A stretch of 64,000 bases of DNA from JADJNW01 sp964517145 (GTDB lineage: Bacteria > Bacteroidota > Bacteroidia > Chitinophagales > Saprospiraceae): the NCBI GenBank assembly GCA_964517145.1, contig CAZFBN010000009.1, positions 1 through 64,000 of the forward strand. Direction: 5' to 3'. This document shows, in pieces, positions 9,401 through 18,626 of the stretch (position 1 is the first letter of the stretch; each line of letters opens with the position of its first letter). The notes under the pieces are model-generated. The model had not been told where the DNA came from, ran no database searches, and was given only the letters and a program-made list of their open reading frames with translations. The translations under genes were made by a program, and so were the position numbers.

Positions 9401-10015
9401 AGTTTCTTCGTCAATGACAAATTTGAATGGTGCCGGTTTGAAAAATTCGGTGCCGTTATTAATCAATCGGAAGGTACTATCCCGAATCACGCTCGGCGCA
9501 GCAAACAACAGAACCAGTAACAACAGCAGCGGCGGCAAAGCATAGCGCAGGTACTTTCGGTTTTGTGTCAGGTTGATCGCAGATTTGAAAGGAACCAATT
9601 TTATTTCGTCCGATTTTTGATTGATACTGGCGAGAATCAATTCTTTGTGTTGCACATTGTCAGCCTGGTGGCGCAATTGCAAAATATTCAACAACTTGTC
9701 CTTTACATCTGCAAAGTGATTGCCAATGATAGCTGCGGCTTGTTCGTGCGAAATAATTTTGCCGAGGTGAAAATAATTGAGTAAAGGCAGCACGACCCAA
9801 CGCCCCAAAGCCAGCAGACTGCCTCCCAAAAAGGAGAAAAACAGCACTTTGCGCATGCCGGAGCTAAAATAAAAAAAGTATTCAAGTACGCTCACCGTCA
9901 AGAACAGCACGAGGATGAGCCCCACACTATACAAACTGCCGCGAATCAGCTTATTGATGTAATATTTGCGAATGAACTGATCCAGTTTTTCTACTAACAG
10001 CCGGTAGTTATCCAT
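6479..10015 (-). CDS. DUF4175-family membrane protein with long coiled-coil region
   Basis: 1178 residues. The N-terminus carries three probable membrane segments (about residues 25-45, 55-80 and 155-175), followed by a beta-rich region to about 500. Residues about 500-1000 are a very long charged, Gln- and Lys-rich coiled coil with low-complexity stretches such as repeats of QK, QN and DQK (about 690-800). The layout matches Bacteroidota proteins annotated DUF4175. Function is not known; an envelope-anchored scaffold is only an inference. It is alone on the minus strand, 146 bases after the anti-sigma gene start. Confidence 0.85.
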   Translation of the reverse strand: MDNYRLLVEKLDQFIRKYYINKLIRGSLYSVGLILVLFLTVSVLEYFFYFSSGMRKVLFFSFLGGSLLALGRWVVLPLLNYFHLGKIISHEQAAAIIGNHFADVKDKLLNILQLRHQADNVQHKELILASINQKSDEIKLVPFKSAINLTQNRKYLRYALPPLLLLLVLLFAAPSVIRDSTFRLINNGTEFFKPAPFKFVIDEETLSVIQFGDFPLKVQIEGTQLPNEVFIDVEGVQYRLTKEAPNLFTYQFSNVQKDLDFQLAAGLVESKEFTLEVLKKPNILGFDVKLDYPAYVGRNDEQLSSVGDLVVPAGTRIDWIFNAENTDNIRIQFASGKMEDIKRFSDDLFTYKKQAVKDEPYKVFISNQLVPQGDSISYSITVIPDLYPNITAEKFQDSTDNKVLYFVGDASDDYGLLSLSFNYRIKKANGQQGSLQTLKLGKPVGKQTRFDHIFDLRVLELAPGDEVTYYFETFDNDGVSGSKSARTNLMVYATPTVEQYRAMAEKNNEQVKDDLKKALEESRRLQEELKKAREKLLQEKDLDWQNRKELEKLLQRQKELEKRIEEAKKAFEENQKNQQEFSQPNEETLQKQEQLQKMFDEVMSEEMKELMKQIEDLLQKLEKDDALQMMENSQLDNKDMEKQLDRLLELFKQLEVEQQIQEIMDDLEKLAEKEEQLSEETKKADEQKAQDQKLDEQKKGEDQKQKDEKANDQKSEDQKSNEQKSNEQQNKDQQQQNDQKNQQQNSDQNQQNKSKQEQLQEKQEQINEQFEDLQKKMDELEKKNEELEKPKELGDHDQEMQDIEKDLNNSQQQLQQKQNQKASQSQKKAAEKMKNMANSMKMQQQQGEMQQMQEDMQALRQLLENLVGLSFDQEDLIKEFDKASINTPRYVELVQQQFKIKDDFRIVEDSLQALSKRLFQIESFITEKVSEINGNMRQSIDHLEERQKPQAADNQQRTMKNLNDLALMLSEMMNQMQQQMASMMTGSQMCNNPSQGQQGGEPKDKISDGQQQMNQDLQKMKERLEKARQQGQGKEGGTAKEFAEMAAKQAALRKRLRDEQKKLQERGQGSKELQDLIDQMDKTETELVNKRLTNETLRRQQDILTRLLEHEKSERERGFEEKRKAETAKEKERKMPPSLEEYIKKREAEIELYKTVSPTLKPYYKNLVEEYFKTLKSK

Positions 10016-10343
10016 TGTAAAATTTATTTGAGTATGGTGGTTTACAAATGCCTTTTTAATTGGACAATTTTCTACAATCCTTTTACGGCAACTCTATCAA
10101 AAAGATTGCCAAATGCTTTTAAAAGTTTGTGTTTATCGGTTTTGGGACGCTAAAATTCGACTTGTGTTGGAGTTTTCAAGAAATGTTTTGACATAAAACT
10201 ATTTGGAGACGAAATTTAGGCAAGATTCGGCAGAAAGTCAAGGGGTGAATTGTTAAAACTTAAATGGGAATGATGGAAAGTTGGAATGATGGGATACAGG
10301 GGTACAACTTTCCAGTTTCCATCATTCCATTATTCCACCTGTT
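10016..10343. other. Intergenic region, no gene seen
   Basis: 328 bases between the DUF4175 and M1 peptidase genes, both on the minus strand. The left part is AT-rich and should hold the DUF4175 promoter, but no clear -33/-7 pair stands out. The right part is occupied by overlapping inverted repeats (10267-10328) just after the M1 peptidase stop. Confidence 0.6.
10267..10328. repeat. Overlapping inverted repeats of the GGAATGATGGAA family
   Basis: GGAATGATGGAAA (10267-10279) pairs perfectly with TTTCCATCATTCC (10316-10328). Inside it, GGAAAGTTG (10275-10283) pairs with CAACTTTCC (10305-10313). The words TTGGAA and ATTCC recur at 30344-30410 and 33711-33742, indicating a dispersed family placed just after gene ends. 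Confidence 0.65.
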
Positions 10344-13028
10344 TTATTCCATTAAAATCAATTGCTCGTATAAGGCTTTGAGTTGGGGGTCTTTTTCAGC
10401 AGCTTTGATAGCGTCCATCATGGTGGTCAGCGTGGTGACTCGTTGCTCAAGCGCTTGCTTGGCGGCAGCTTCATCGGTTTGTTTGGCGCGCTGGTTGTAT
10501 TCATTACGCATGTCATTGAGCGAACGAATGGCAGCAAAACGATGCCACTGCGACTGGGATTGATCGAGTCCTATTTTTTGCAATTTTTCCATGGCTGCCA
10601 TTGCAGTGGAAAAATCTAATTTTGCTGCTAACAATTGATAGCTTTCAATCAAGCCGATGGCATCATAGGTCTGTACCCGGCTAAAATTCTTTTCAAAAAA
10701 AGGCAGGTAGCTGGCATCGCCACCACGCGCGTACAAGCTAGCTAAAGCCGACAAAATACTTGGGTTGTCTTCTTTTTCCAGTTTTTTAGCATATTGTAAA
10801 GCCTGCGTACTATCCAAAGTAATCAGTGCCTGCAAACCAGCAGCAATCACATTGTAAGCAGAATCTTGTTCGATGGCTTTTTTGGCAATATCAATGGAAG
10901 GCTCATCGCCCAGTTCTGCCAACAACTCCAAGGCTCCGGCGCGCACCTGCGAACGCGGATCGGCTGCCGCCATCTGCCGCATGGTGGCTTTTGTAGTGTC
11001 ATCGGCGTTTTCATACACCTGCCCCAATGCAACCATACGCAATACCCAAAATTTATCCTTTAATGCTAGCCTGGCAATTGCTTCCGCTTGATCGCTGCCG
11101 GTTTCCACCAATTTTGACACAGCCTCATACCGATCATAAAAAGTAGGCGCGTTGGAATATTGAAAAACCAGTTCTTCTTCCGATTTCTCGTGCTCCATTT
11201 CTGACAATAGTGCTTTTGCTGCATCGAAATTCACCAATCGAGGCGCTTGGGCTACATTTTCAAACAAAAATGTCTGGCTGCGTTCGTCGATGCGAATATT
11301 TTCATGTCGCACCTGCCCAGGCGCGGTGTAAATATCAACGGTCAGCGGCAGTACAAAAATAGGAGGAACGCCCGTACCGGTTTGCGTTTGCTCAACTGTC
11401 AACGTCACCGTTTTGGATGCCTCGTCGTACTCGTGAGATACTTTTAAAATAGGATGTCCTTCTGCAAAATACCATTGATTGAAAAACCAGTTCAAATCCT
11501 CGCCTGTCACTTCTTCAAATGCCAAACGCAAGTCGTGCGCTTCCACGGATTTGTACGCGTGCTTGGTCAAATACAAATTCAAAGCTTTCCAAAAAGCTTC
11601 TTCGCCTACATAGCGACGCAGCATATGCAGCACCGCGCCACCTTTATTATAGCTATGCGCATCAAACATCTGCTCATTATCCTCGTACCCAAAATAAATC
11701 AATGGGTGACGGTCTCCGCCCTGCGTCGCAGAAATATAGCCGTTGCTGGTGTTCAGTAGGTCGTAGTCTGCCTGGTCTTTGCCATGTTTATATTCTGCCC
11801 AGAGGTATTCGCTGTAATTGGCAAATCCTTCATTCATGGTCAGGTTCGCCCAGCTTTCAGTAGTGACATAGTCCCCAAACCAATGGTGAAAAATTTCGTG
11901 TGCAACTATATTTTCATTTTGAAAATCATCGATTAGTTCGCGGGTCGTTTTTTGAATGAATTCACCGTAAATAATCCCCGTTGTATTTTCCATTGCGCCA
12001 GAGACATAGTCCCGCACGACAATTTGTCCTAATTTTTTCCAAGGATATTTTACATTCAATTTATTTGAAAAAAACTCCAGCATTTCCGGCGTATGTGGGA
12101 AAATGGCTTTGGCGTGGTCTTTGTATTTGTGTTCCACATAGTAGGTCAATGGCACGTCTTTCCATTTATCATTCACCACTGCGAATTCGCCTATGGCAAT
12201 CATAAACAAATAAGGCGCGTGCGGCTGATCCATTTTCCAATAATCGGTGCGGGTGCCGTCCGTATTTTTCTTGGAGGAAGCCAGCAAGCCATTGGAAAGG
12301 GTCACATATTTATCTTCTACCGTCAGATACATTTCCTGCGTGGTGCGCTCGTTGGGATGATCGATGGTAGGAAACCAGCGGGAATTCCAGTTGGTTTCTC
12401 CCTGACTCCAGATTTGAGAAGGTTTCTCCGGGTCTTCATTGCGCGGGTCGATAAAAAACAAACCCTGATTGGAAGTAATCGCAGCGCTGCCGCCCGAAGC
12501 CGTTGGCGTTGCGGTATATTCTATATAAATGGTGTATTCCTCATTCGATTTGTAGGAGCGCCCTAAGTCAATGACCAGGTGCGTGCTATCATCATACGTG
12601 TATTTCAAAGGCTCGTTTTTACCTTCCAAGTTTACTTTTTGTACCATAAAATACTTGGCGTCCAGGGTGAGCGTGTTGGTTGGAAAAAAATAGGGTTTGA
12701 ATCGCAGCGTCGCTTTCCCGATGACCTTTTCATTCGCCCAGTCAAAACGCAGGTCTAATTTGGTATGCAACAAATCATTCACGCGTTTATGGCTAGGATT
12801 GTAGGGCGGCAGTTCGTTCGCCACTTCGTCCTCCGTTTCCGTTTCATCCAGGGTATAATCTTCTTCATTGGTTTCAGGCGTTACAACCAGGGTATCCAAA
12901 TTTCTTTCTTCAATACCGACAGAAGCTTGGGGTGGCTCCTCCACCGGAGGTGTTGACACAGCTTTACGTTGCGTGTTGCAGCTTGTCCATAGTGCAAAAG
13001 CAACAACGATAATGATTACTTTATTCAT
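10344..13028 (-). CDS. M1-family zinc aminopeptidase, probable lipoprotein
   Basis: 894 residues. Residues 1-18 form a lipoprotein-type signal peptide ending WTSCNTQ, so it is probably anchored in the envelope. The substrate-binding exopeptidase motif GAMENTTG lies near residue 344 and the zinc motif HEIFHHWFGDY near 374, with the third ligand glutamate in WANLTMNEGFANYSEY about 20 residues later. The C-terminal third (about 630-880) is helical and rich in LLAELGD and ALASLYA-type segments, resembling HEAT repeats. M1 enzymes remove N-terminal residues from peptides; the exact substrate is unknown. Confidence 0.93.
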   Translation of the reverse strand: MNKVIIIVVAFALWTSCNTQRKAVSTPPVEEPPQASVGIEERNLDTLVVTPETNEEDYTLDETETEDEVANELPPYNPSHKRVNDLLHTKLDLRFDWANEKVIGKATLRFKPYFFPTNTLTLDAKYFMVQKVNLEGKNEPLKYTYDDSTHLVIDLGRSYKSNEEYTIYIEYTATPTASGGSAAITSNQGLFFIDPRNEDPEKPSQIWSQGETNWNSRWFPTIDHPNERTTQEMYLTVEDKYVTLSNGLLASSKKNTDGTRTDYWKMDQPHAPYLFMIAIGEFAVVNDKWKDVPLTYYVEHKYKDHAKAIFPHTPEMLEFFSNKLNVKYPWKKLGQIVVRDYVSGAMENTTGIIYGEFIQKTTRELIDDFQNENIVAHEIFHHWFGDYVTTESWANLTMNEGFANYSEYLWAEYKHGKDQADYDLLNTSNGYISATQGGDRHPLIYFGYEDNEQMFDAHSYNKGGAVLHMLRRYVGEEAFWKALNLYLTKHAYKSVEAHDLRLAFEEVTGEDLNWFFNQWYFAEGHPILKVSHEYDEASKTVTLTVEQTQTGTGVPPIFVLPLTVDIYTAPGQVRHENIRIDERSQTFLFENVAQAPRLVNFDAAKALLSEMEHEKSEEELVFQYSNAPTFYDRYEAVSKLVETGSDQAEAIARLALKDKFWVLRMVALGQVYENADDTTKATMRQMAAADPRSQVRAGALELLAELGDEPSIDIAKKAIEQDSAYNVIAAGLQALITLDSTQALQYAKKLEKEDNPSILSALASLYARGGDASYLPFFEKNFSRVQTYDAIGLIESYQLLAAKLDFSTAMAAMEKLQKIGLDQSQSQWHRFAAIRSLNDMRNEYNQRAKQTDEAAAKQALEQRVTTLTTMMDAIKAAEKDPQLKALYEQLILME

Positions 13029-13235
13029 AAAAATTTGTTGAAAAATGATTTAAATACAAAAAAACAGGATTGAATTATGCAAATAACAAGAAAAGGCAGG
13101 AAAGTATTGTCAGAAGCAGTACAATGCTGCATTTGATAAAAACCCGTCCTATTTCTTTTTGTAACTACAAAAGGCAGGCGCACTTGAAGCTTACCAAAAC
13201 TACCATCTTTTCTAATTTTGGCAACTAAAGTTTTT

Positions 13236-14012
13236 TTAGCGCGCTTCTTGAGCAATCACCTCTTCTAAAAATGCCTCCAAATGCTCATTAAAAACTTCAG
13301 GGTGTTCCATCATCGGAGCATGTCCGCATTCATCGAGCAAAATAAGCTTGGAATGAGGAATCAGCTCATGAAATTTTTTCCCGACAAACGCCGGCGTGAC
13401 CTGGTCTTCTTTGCCCCAAATCAGGAGGGTAGGTGCTGTAATGCTGTGTAGATTATTGCCGAGATTGTGGCGAACCGCCGATTTGGACGTAGCAATGATG
13501 CGAATTGCTTTGTTGCGATCATTGACAATATGATAAACCTCATCAATCAATTCCTGTGAAGCGACCTCCGGGTGGTAAAAAGTGGCTTCCGTTTTCTTTT
13601 TGATAAAATCGTAATCGCCGCGCTTTGGGAAGCTATTGCCCATTGCACTCTCAAACAAACCGGAGCTGCCGGTAAGGGTAATGGAGGCAATTTTGTCGGG
13701 ATTGTCCAAGGCATACAGTAATGCAATGTGCCCTCCCAGCGAATTTCCAAGCACATGTACTTTATCAAAACCTTTATACGCTACAAAATCAGCGACATGA
13801 TCCGCCAGCCCTGTCACAGACACTCGATGAAGCGGCAAGTCAAAAATAGGTAGAATAGGCACCACCACATTTAGTTTACCCGAAAAATAATTAAAAATGC
13901 CCTCAAAATTACTCAATGCACCGAACAAACCGTGCAGCAACAGCAGGGTTTCCTCGCCGCCATCGCTTTCGATGTACTTAAACTTGCCTTCTTGCTTAAT
14001 ATCGTAATTCAT
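13236..14012 (-). CDS. Alpha/beta-fold hydrolase
   Basis: 258 residues, single-domain alpha/beta hydrolase. The oxyanion region is LLLHGLFGALSNFEG (about 23-37). The nucleophile elbow is GNSLGG (about 87-92, Ser89), the acid lies in LLIWGKEDQVTP (about residue 201), and the catalytic His is in CGHAPMMEHPE (about 230). The series resembles MenH/BioH-like and meta-cleavage hydrolases, but no neighbouring pathway gene fixes the substrate. No signal peptide, so probably cytoplasmic. It is followed after 207 bases by the M1 peptidase gene. Confidence 0.9.
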   Translation of the reverse strand: MNYDIKQEGKFKYIESDGGEETLLLLHGLFGALSNFEGIFNYFSGKLNVVVPILPIFDLPLHRVSVTGLADHVADFVAYKGFDKVHVLGNSLGGHIALLYALDNPDKIASITLTGSSGLFESAMGNSFPKRGDYDFIKKKTEATFYHPEVASQELIDEVYHIVNDRNKAIRIIATSKSAVRHNLGNNLHSITAPTLLIWGKEDQVTPAFVGKKFHELIPHSKLILLDECGHAPMMEHPEVFNEHLEAFLEEVIAQEAR

Positions 14013-14319
14013 TAAAAGTCACTTATTGACAAAAATTAAAAAAAATAAACTCAAGGGCAAAAATACTTTTTTTTGTAACTTTCGCTGAGCTTTCACGTTC
14101 CAATATAGTTGTTTCTCTTTGAAAAAACGATACAAACACGTGTGCTGGTTCAATTTATTTGCCGTCAATCTTTGTATTATTGAAAAAATATGGCTTGTTT
14201 TGCGTTGTAGAATAGGTGCAGTACGCTTTCCGTTAGCCTCAGAAGAGAGAGAATTATCTACCTTTAATATTCAGGCATTAAACATTCATAATTAATTTTT
14301 TTAATTAAATCAAACAAAC
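14013..14319. promoter_or_regulatory. Divergent intergenic region with promoters for the hydrolase and the OmpA-like gene
   Basis: 307 bases between divergent genes. On the minus strand TATTTTTG (complement of 14058-14065) is an exact TAnnTTTG element 46 bases before the hydrolase ATG. On the plus strand TAACTTTC (14077-14084) is a 7/8 match and would give a leader of about 230 bases. Closer to the OmpA-like start, TTTG occurs at 14167-14170 but no perfect -7 element follows. No small ORF or hairpin of note was seen. Confidence 0.45.
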
Positions 14320-15093
14320 ATGCGTCAAATAATTGGTTTACTAATTTTCTGTCTCGCTGTTGGTACTTTCCAGTCTTGTGTTTCTAAAAAGAAATTCGAC
14401 GAGCTGCAAGCTGCTAAAGATGCTTCTGACAAAGCATTGGCTGAGACTCAGCAGCAGGTAAAAACACTTCAGGATGAAAACGTTAACCTGAAAAACACCA
14501 TGGAAGCTGAAAAAACTCGGATGAACAATGAAATTGCTACCATCCGCAAAGATTTGGATGCTACCAAAGGTCAAATGGCTCAGGTTGAGGAAAAACTGAA
14601 GATGACTCAACAGGAACTAGAAAACATCAAAGGTGAAATCAATGGCATTTTCAATGCCTACAAAGAAAGCGGTTTGACGCTTGAAGAAAGAGACGGCAAA
14701 TTGTATGTGGTTACTGCGCCTGTACAGTACCGCTCAGGCTCCGCTGCATTGACCAGAGCTGAAAGAAATGCTTTGGCTGAACTGGCTAACACGCTGAAGA
14801 ACAATCCAAAACTGGATATTCTGATCGAAGGCCACACCGATAGCCAAAAGTATCCACGTGGTGCTGGTTATGACAACTGGAACCTGAGTGTGGATCGTGC
14901 TATGAATGTAGCGCGTGAATTGCTCAAGCGTGGCGTAAGCGCTGATCAAATTGCAGTAGTAGGCAGAGGCGACACCATGCCAATGGAAGACAACGGCACT
15001 GCTGCTGGTCGCGCGAAAAACCGCCGCACCGTAGTAGCTCCTGAAATCAACGCTGGCGCGCTGATGAAGGCTGTTGGTGGTAGTAACAACTAA
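14320..15093 (+). CDS. OmpA-family lipoprotein, peptidoglycan-binding
   Basis: 257 residues. A lipoprotein signal ends FQSCVSKKK (Cys about residue 20). Residues 25-110 form a charged coiled coil. The C-terminal OmpA-like domain carries LIEGHTDSQKYP (about 168-179), NLSVDRAMNVARELLKRGV and GRAKNRRTVV, the residues that bind the diaminopimelate of peptidoglycan. It therefore probably tethers the outer membrane to the cell wall. It is a single-gene unit with its own terminator (15118-15151). Confidence 0.92.
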   Translation: MRQIIGLLIFCLAVGTFQSCVSKKKFDELQAAKDASDKALAETQQQVKTLQDENVNLKNTMEAEKTRMNNEIATIRKDLDATKGQMAQVEEKLKMTQQELENIKGEINGIFNAYKESGLTLEERDGKLYVVTAPVQYRSGSAALTRAERNALAELANTLKNNPKLDILIEGHTDSQKYPRGAGYDNWNLSVDRAMNVARELLKRGVSADQIAVVGRGDTMPMEDNGTAAGRAKNRRTVVAPEINAGALMKAVGGSNN

Positions 15094-15117
15094 TTGTTTT
15101 GTTTCTTTCTAAATTGT

Positions 15118-15151
15118 AGAAAGCCGGATGATGTGCATCGTCCGGCTTTCT
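15118..15151 (+). terminator. Intrinsic terminator after the OmpA-like gene
   Basis: AGAAAGCCGGA (15118-15128) and TCCGGCTTTCT (15141-15151) form an 11-bp stem. The right arm runs into TTGTTAT. It is 25 bases after the stop codon and also close to the convergent DUF4249 stop, so it may act in both directions. Confidence 0.75.
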
Positions 15152-15173
15152 TGTTATAAAAAATATTGGCTTT

Positions 15174-16019
15174 TTATTTCTGTATAATGGTTGTTTTTCG
15201 ATCAAAACTCAAGCCTGTAAATATGCCGATTGCATTTGCGGTGCCACGCAGATTGGAATCAATGGGGCTGGGCTGTCCGAAGGGATTGCCATTGGAATCG
15301 CGCGCATTAAAAACGCTTTCTAAAAAATTATAATACTCTCGCTCTAAATGGAAAATGGTGTTAATCACCGTGTCGCCCACACTATATTGAAAACCCGTAC
15401 CAAATGCCAGCACGCCATTGTCCACAATGCGATCATCCAGCACAAAATCCTGCTCGGGTACACTATCCAAAGAAACATCGTGCAACATGCGGCGATAGAA
15501 ATTTTCCTGCCCACTTGGATCCGTCAAGTATGTCAGCACCCGCGCCATGGTGTCTTTTTCTGCAAATTCAACCACCACGCTGTCTATGGGAACCACGGGT
15601 AATAATTTCGCAGTCGCCTCAATGGTTCTCCCATCTTTGGTTACAACATTCAATTCGAATGCCTGGTCAAAATCAGCGGGCACCAACTCATTGGAATAAT
15701 AATTGAAAAGCTTTTGGGTAAAAGGATTAAAAACAATTCGCTCTTGCAATTGATACGTTTTTCCGTTGTGCGAAATCGTAACCTGCGCACCTTTTTCAAA
15801 AATTTGATCTATCGCTCCAGCGTCAAACTTTGGCAAAGAATCAAAATAAGCGGCGCTTTTGGTAAGCAACAAAGCAAACGGCTGCCCCGGTTCCAAATAA
15901 CATTCTACCACCAACTGATTTTCATAATCGGGCAAGTCAATCTCAATTTCTTTTTCCAAATTGCACCCAAACATCAATATTAAAAATAAAAAAAATATGA
16001 TATAATTTGTCTTATTCAT
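15174..16019 (-). CDS. DUF4249-family lipoprotein
   Basis: 281 residues. A lipoprotein signal ends ILMFGCNLEKE (Cys about residue 19). The next segment, EIDLPDYENQLVVECYLEPGQPFALLLTKSA, is the characteristic start of DUF4249 proteins of Bacteroidota, which are typically encoded right after a TonB-dependent receptor. That is the arrangement here: the receptor gene is upstream on the same strand. The role is unknown; a surface partner for uptake through the receptor is an inference from the pairing. Confidence 0.9.
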   Translation of the reverse strand: MNKTNYIIFFLFLILMFGCNLEKEIEIDLPDYENQLVVECYLEPGQPFALLLTKSAAYFDSLPKFDAGAIDQIFEKGAQVTISHNGKTYQLQERIVFNPFTQKLFNYYSNELVPADFDQAFELNVVTKDGRTIEATAKLLPVVPIDSVVVEFAEKDTMARVLTYLTDPSGQENFYRRMLHDVSLDSVPEQDFVLDDRIVDNGVLAFGTGFQYSVGDTVINTIFHLEREYYNFLESVFNARDSNGNPFGQPSPIDSNLRGTANAIGIFTGLSFDRKTTIIQK

Positions 16020-16068
16020 TTTAAATCATTTTTGCATAAAAAATAATTGCAAGCAAACTTCAAATTCC

Positions 16069-16119
16069 TGACTATCAGCTAATTGACTATCGACTGTTGA
16101 CTAATCAACTATTGACTTC
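16069..16119. repeat. Tandem short repeat of TTGACTA-type units before DUF4249
   Basis: Between the receptor stop and the DUF4249 start, the words GACTATC, TTGACTATCGACTG, TTGACTA, CAACTATTGACT follow one another with about 10-base periodicity. No coding role. It resembles the other short intergenic repeat families in this window in being a degenerate array of roughly 8-11 base units. Confidence 0.5.
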
Positions 16120-16122
16120 TCA

Positions 16123-18465
16123 TTAAAACTTAAAATTCCAAGTAACCGAAGGCAAAATCGGGAACAACGACACCTGCTTTGCAGCAATGCGCGTCGGAAT
16201 GCGCACCGCGTTGCCATTGTCATCGGTTTCATCCGAAAATTCTGGTTCCAGATAAATAAAAAAAGTATTGCGCCGATCATAAGCATTGATAACGCTGAAC
16301 GTCAAGTCACTCTCGCCCCATTTTGGAAAAAAGCGCCACACCAAGCCAAAATCCAGGCGATGATAGGGCGGCAGTCGGTAAGTATTGCGATCTTGATAAA
16401 CGGGCAACACCGCTTCAAAAGTTGCACCATAAATATCCTGAAAAGTGAAACGCCCCGTAGGCAGCCAGCGCAAATCGCCCGAGCCGTACACAAAAGTGGC
16501 AGAAGCCGTCAAGCGCCGACTCAAATCATACGTTGCTACCACCGACAAGTCGTGCCGACGATCATAAATCGGTGAAAAATAGCCTTGCTGCGCAAAACTG
16601 GCATTAGGATCCAGGGTTTTAAATTCACCGCGCTGCACCCGTGCCAGAGTGTAGCCAATCCAGCCTTTGAGTTTTCCCACTTCTTTTTCAATACTCACCT
16701 CAAAACCCACGGCATCGCCGCGCCCGATGGCAAATTCTTCTTCGAGTGCATCATTGGCAAAAAGCTCCGCGCCGTCCACAAATTCAAGTTGGTTGTTCAA
16801 ACTTTTATAATATGTTTCCACATTCAACAAAAAATCTTTGCTCAACAAGTAGGAAACGCCCAGTGCCACTTGGTCGGAAGATTGCGGCTTCACCCGCTCC
16901 GTGGAAGGGTACCACACATCCGTAGGCAGCGCCACGCCTGCATTCGCCACCAGGTGCAGGTACTGATACATGCGGGCATAGCTGGCTTTGAGAGAGGTGC
17001 GCTCGGTAAGACTGTATCGCCCAGAGATCCGAGGTTCAATTCCAACATAGGTTTTGCCGTCATTGGTAAAGCCGCTCAAGCGAACGCCCGCGTTGATTTT
17101 CAGCCTTTCGGAAAAATCCAAATCGTCCGACACATACGCGCCAAATTCCGTTCCATCAAAATCCTGACCCGCCGAAAAAGAGACCACACCATCGTCGCTA
17201 CCTGCCTTCAAGCGCCCAACGCTGAACTGATGATACGTCACATTCGCCCCAAAACGCAGGGTATTGCGTGGACTGGCAACGTAGTAAAAGTCTGTTTTAA
17301 AATTGATATCTTCAATGCGAGAGCCCAATTCAAAAGAAAAACCCGTGAGGTCATTTTTGATATTGTATTGATAATCAGAATAAGTGAAGGTCGTATTAGA
17401 AAAAAGTTTTGGATTGAAAACATGATTCCAACGCGCTGTGCCGGTGGCATTCCCCCAGTCAAAATTAAAATCAAAAAAATCGCCCTCAAATCCAAATTTG
17501 TCGCGCCCAAAGTAGCCACTCAGGTACAAGCGGTCTTTTTCGCCGAGCGTAAAATTGATTTTGGTATTCAAATCATAAAAATAATACGCCGGGATTGGGT
17601 CAAAATCTTCATTGCCTTCGTTGGCACGATTCACGGCATTTGTAAAAATATCAACATAGGTTCTTCTCCCCGAAACGATGAACGAGGATTTGTCCTTCTG
17701 AATCGGACCCTCTAGCGTCAAGCGCGAAGCAATCAGACCAATGCCGCCCGCGCCTGAAAATTCCTTGCTGTTACCTTCCTTCAATTTAATGTCGATTGCC
17801 GATGATAAACGTCCGCCGTACTGCGCCGGAAAACCACCTTTATACAATTTTAAATCCTTGACAGCGTCTGTGTTAAAGGTGCTAAAAAAACCAAATAAGT
17901 GATTGGGATTGTACACCACGGCTTCGTCCAGCACAATTAAATTCTGATCGCTGCTGCCGCCCCGCACGAATAGCCCCGTCGTACCTTCTGAACCCGAAGG
18001 AATGCCAGGTTTGAGTTGAATGACTTTTAAAATGTCGCTCTCGCCGAGTACCACCGGAATGACCTTCACTTGTTGAGTAGTGATGCCCTCCACACTCATT
18101 TCCGTGGATTTCAATTGCTCCTGAAACGAAGAAGCTTGCACCACAACCTCTTCCAATTGCACGCCGCTGCTCAACTGCACATTGAGGCGAGTATTTTTAA
18201 TAAGAAATACAGTTTGGCGCTGCGACTGGAAACCAACATAGCTGAACTCCAGTACAACCGAGTCCTGCGCCGGTAGCGAAAGAGAGTAGAAACCGTACTC
18301 GTTGGTGACAGTGCCTGTGCCCGTGGCGACCACAGTCACCGAAGCGCCGATGAGGGTTTCGCCATTGTTGGCATCCGAAATGGTACCACTCACTGTGAAT
18401 TGCTGTGCCTGTGCGCCAAGTGCGTACCCGGCGAGGCACAAAAAGAAAAGGATACGTAGATTCAT
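16123..18465 (-). CDS. TonB-dependent outer-membrane receptor with N-terminal carboxypeptidase-like domain
   Basis: 780 residues from the ATG at 18463-18465, which gives a clean signal peptide ending GAQAQ; an upstream TTG start is less likely. Residues about 20-110 form the beta-sandwich CarboxypepD_reg-like domain (FTVSGTISDANNGETLIGASV). The plug domain follows (about 115-230), with VVLGESDILKVIQLKPGI and GLFVRGGSSDQNLIVLDEA. The rest is the 22-strand barrel, ending in aromatic WNFKF. The short length and no SusD partner argue against a polysaccharide-utilisation pair; cargo is unknown. Confidence 0.93.
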   Translation of the reverse strand: MNLRILFFLCLAGYALGAQAQQFTVSGTISDANNGETLIGASVTVVATGTGTVTNEYGFYSLSLPAQDSVVLEFSYVGFQSQRQTVFLIKNTRLNVQLSSGVQLEEVVVQASSFQEQLKSTEMSVEGITTQQVKVIPVVLGESDILKVIQLKPGIPSGSEGTTGLFVRGGSSDQNLIVLDEAVVYNPNHLFGFFSTFNTDAVKDLKLYKGGFPAQYGGRLSSAIDIKLKEGNSKEFSGAGGIGLIASRLTLEGPIQKDKSSFIVSGRRTYVDIFTNAVNRANEGNEDFDPIPAYYFYDLNTKINFTLGEKDRLYLSGYFGRDKFGFEGDFFDFNFDWGNATGTARWNHVFNPKLFSNTTFTYSDYQYNIKNDLTGFSFELGSRIEDINFKTDFYYVASPRNTLRFGANVTYHQFSVGRLKAGSDDGVVSFSAGQDFDGTEFGAYVSDDLDFSERLKINAGVRLSGFTNDGKTYVGIEPRISGRYSLTERTSLKASYARMYQYLHLVANAGVALPTDVWYPSTERVKPQSSDQVALGVSYLLSKDFLLNVETYYKSLNNQLEFVDGAELFANDALEEEFAIGRGDAVGFEVSIEKEVGKLKGWIGYTLARVQRGEFKTLDPNASFAQQGYFSPIYDRRHDLSVVATYDLSRRLTASATFVYGSGDLRWLPTGRFTFQDIYGATFEAVLPVYQDRNTYRLPPYHRLDFGLVWRFFPKWGESDLTFSVINAYDRRNTFFIYLEPEFSDETDDNGNAVRIPTRIAAKQVSLFPILPSVTWNFKF

Positions 18466-18626
18466 TTCAATTGGTAAAAATTTTTGCAAAAAATGTTACT
18501 TCCATAAACCTAAAATTCGTCACAAGTAAAATGAAATTTTTTCAACCAAATCCCAGTTTGTCCTAACGAAAGCTGGTCACTTGTGAAAGAACAATCATGT
18601 TAAAAACCGCAACTACAACAATCGTA

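Noticed and set aside
13025..13255. 76-codon minus-strand frame between the hydrolase and the M1 peptidase genes
   Set aside because: It starts at a TTG, overlaps both neighbours, is basic and Cys/Phe-rich without any recognisable pattern, and there is no promoter or conserved motif.
16585..17715. 376-codon plus-strand frame
   Set aside because: Lies fully antisense to the TonB-receptor gene, which has clear domain motifs; the antisense product has none.
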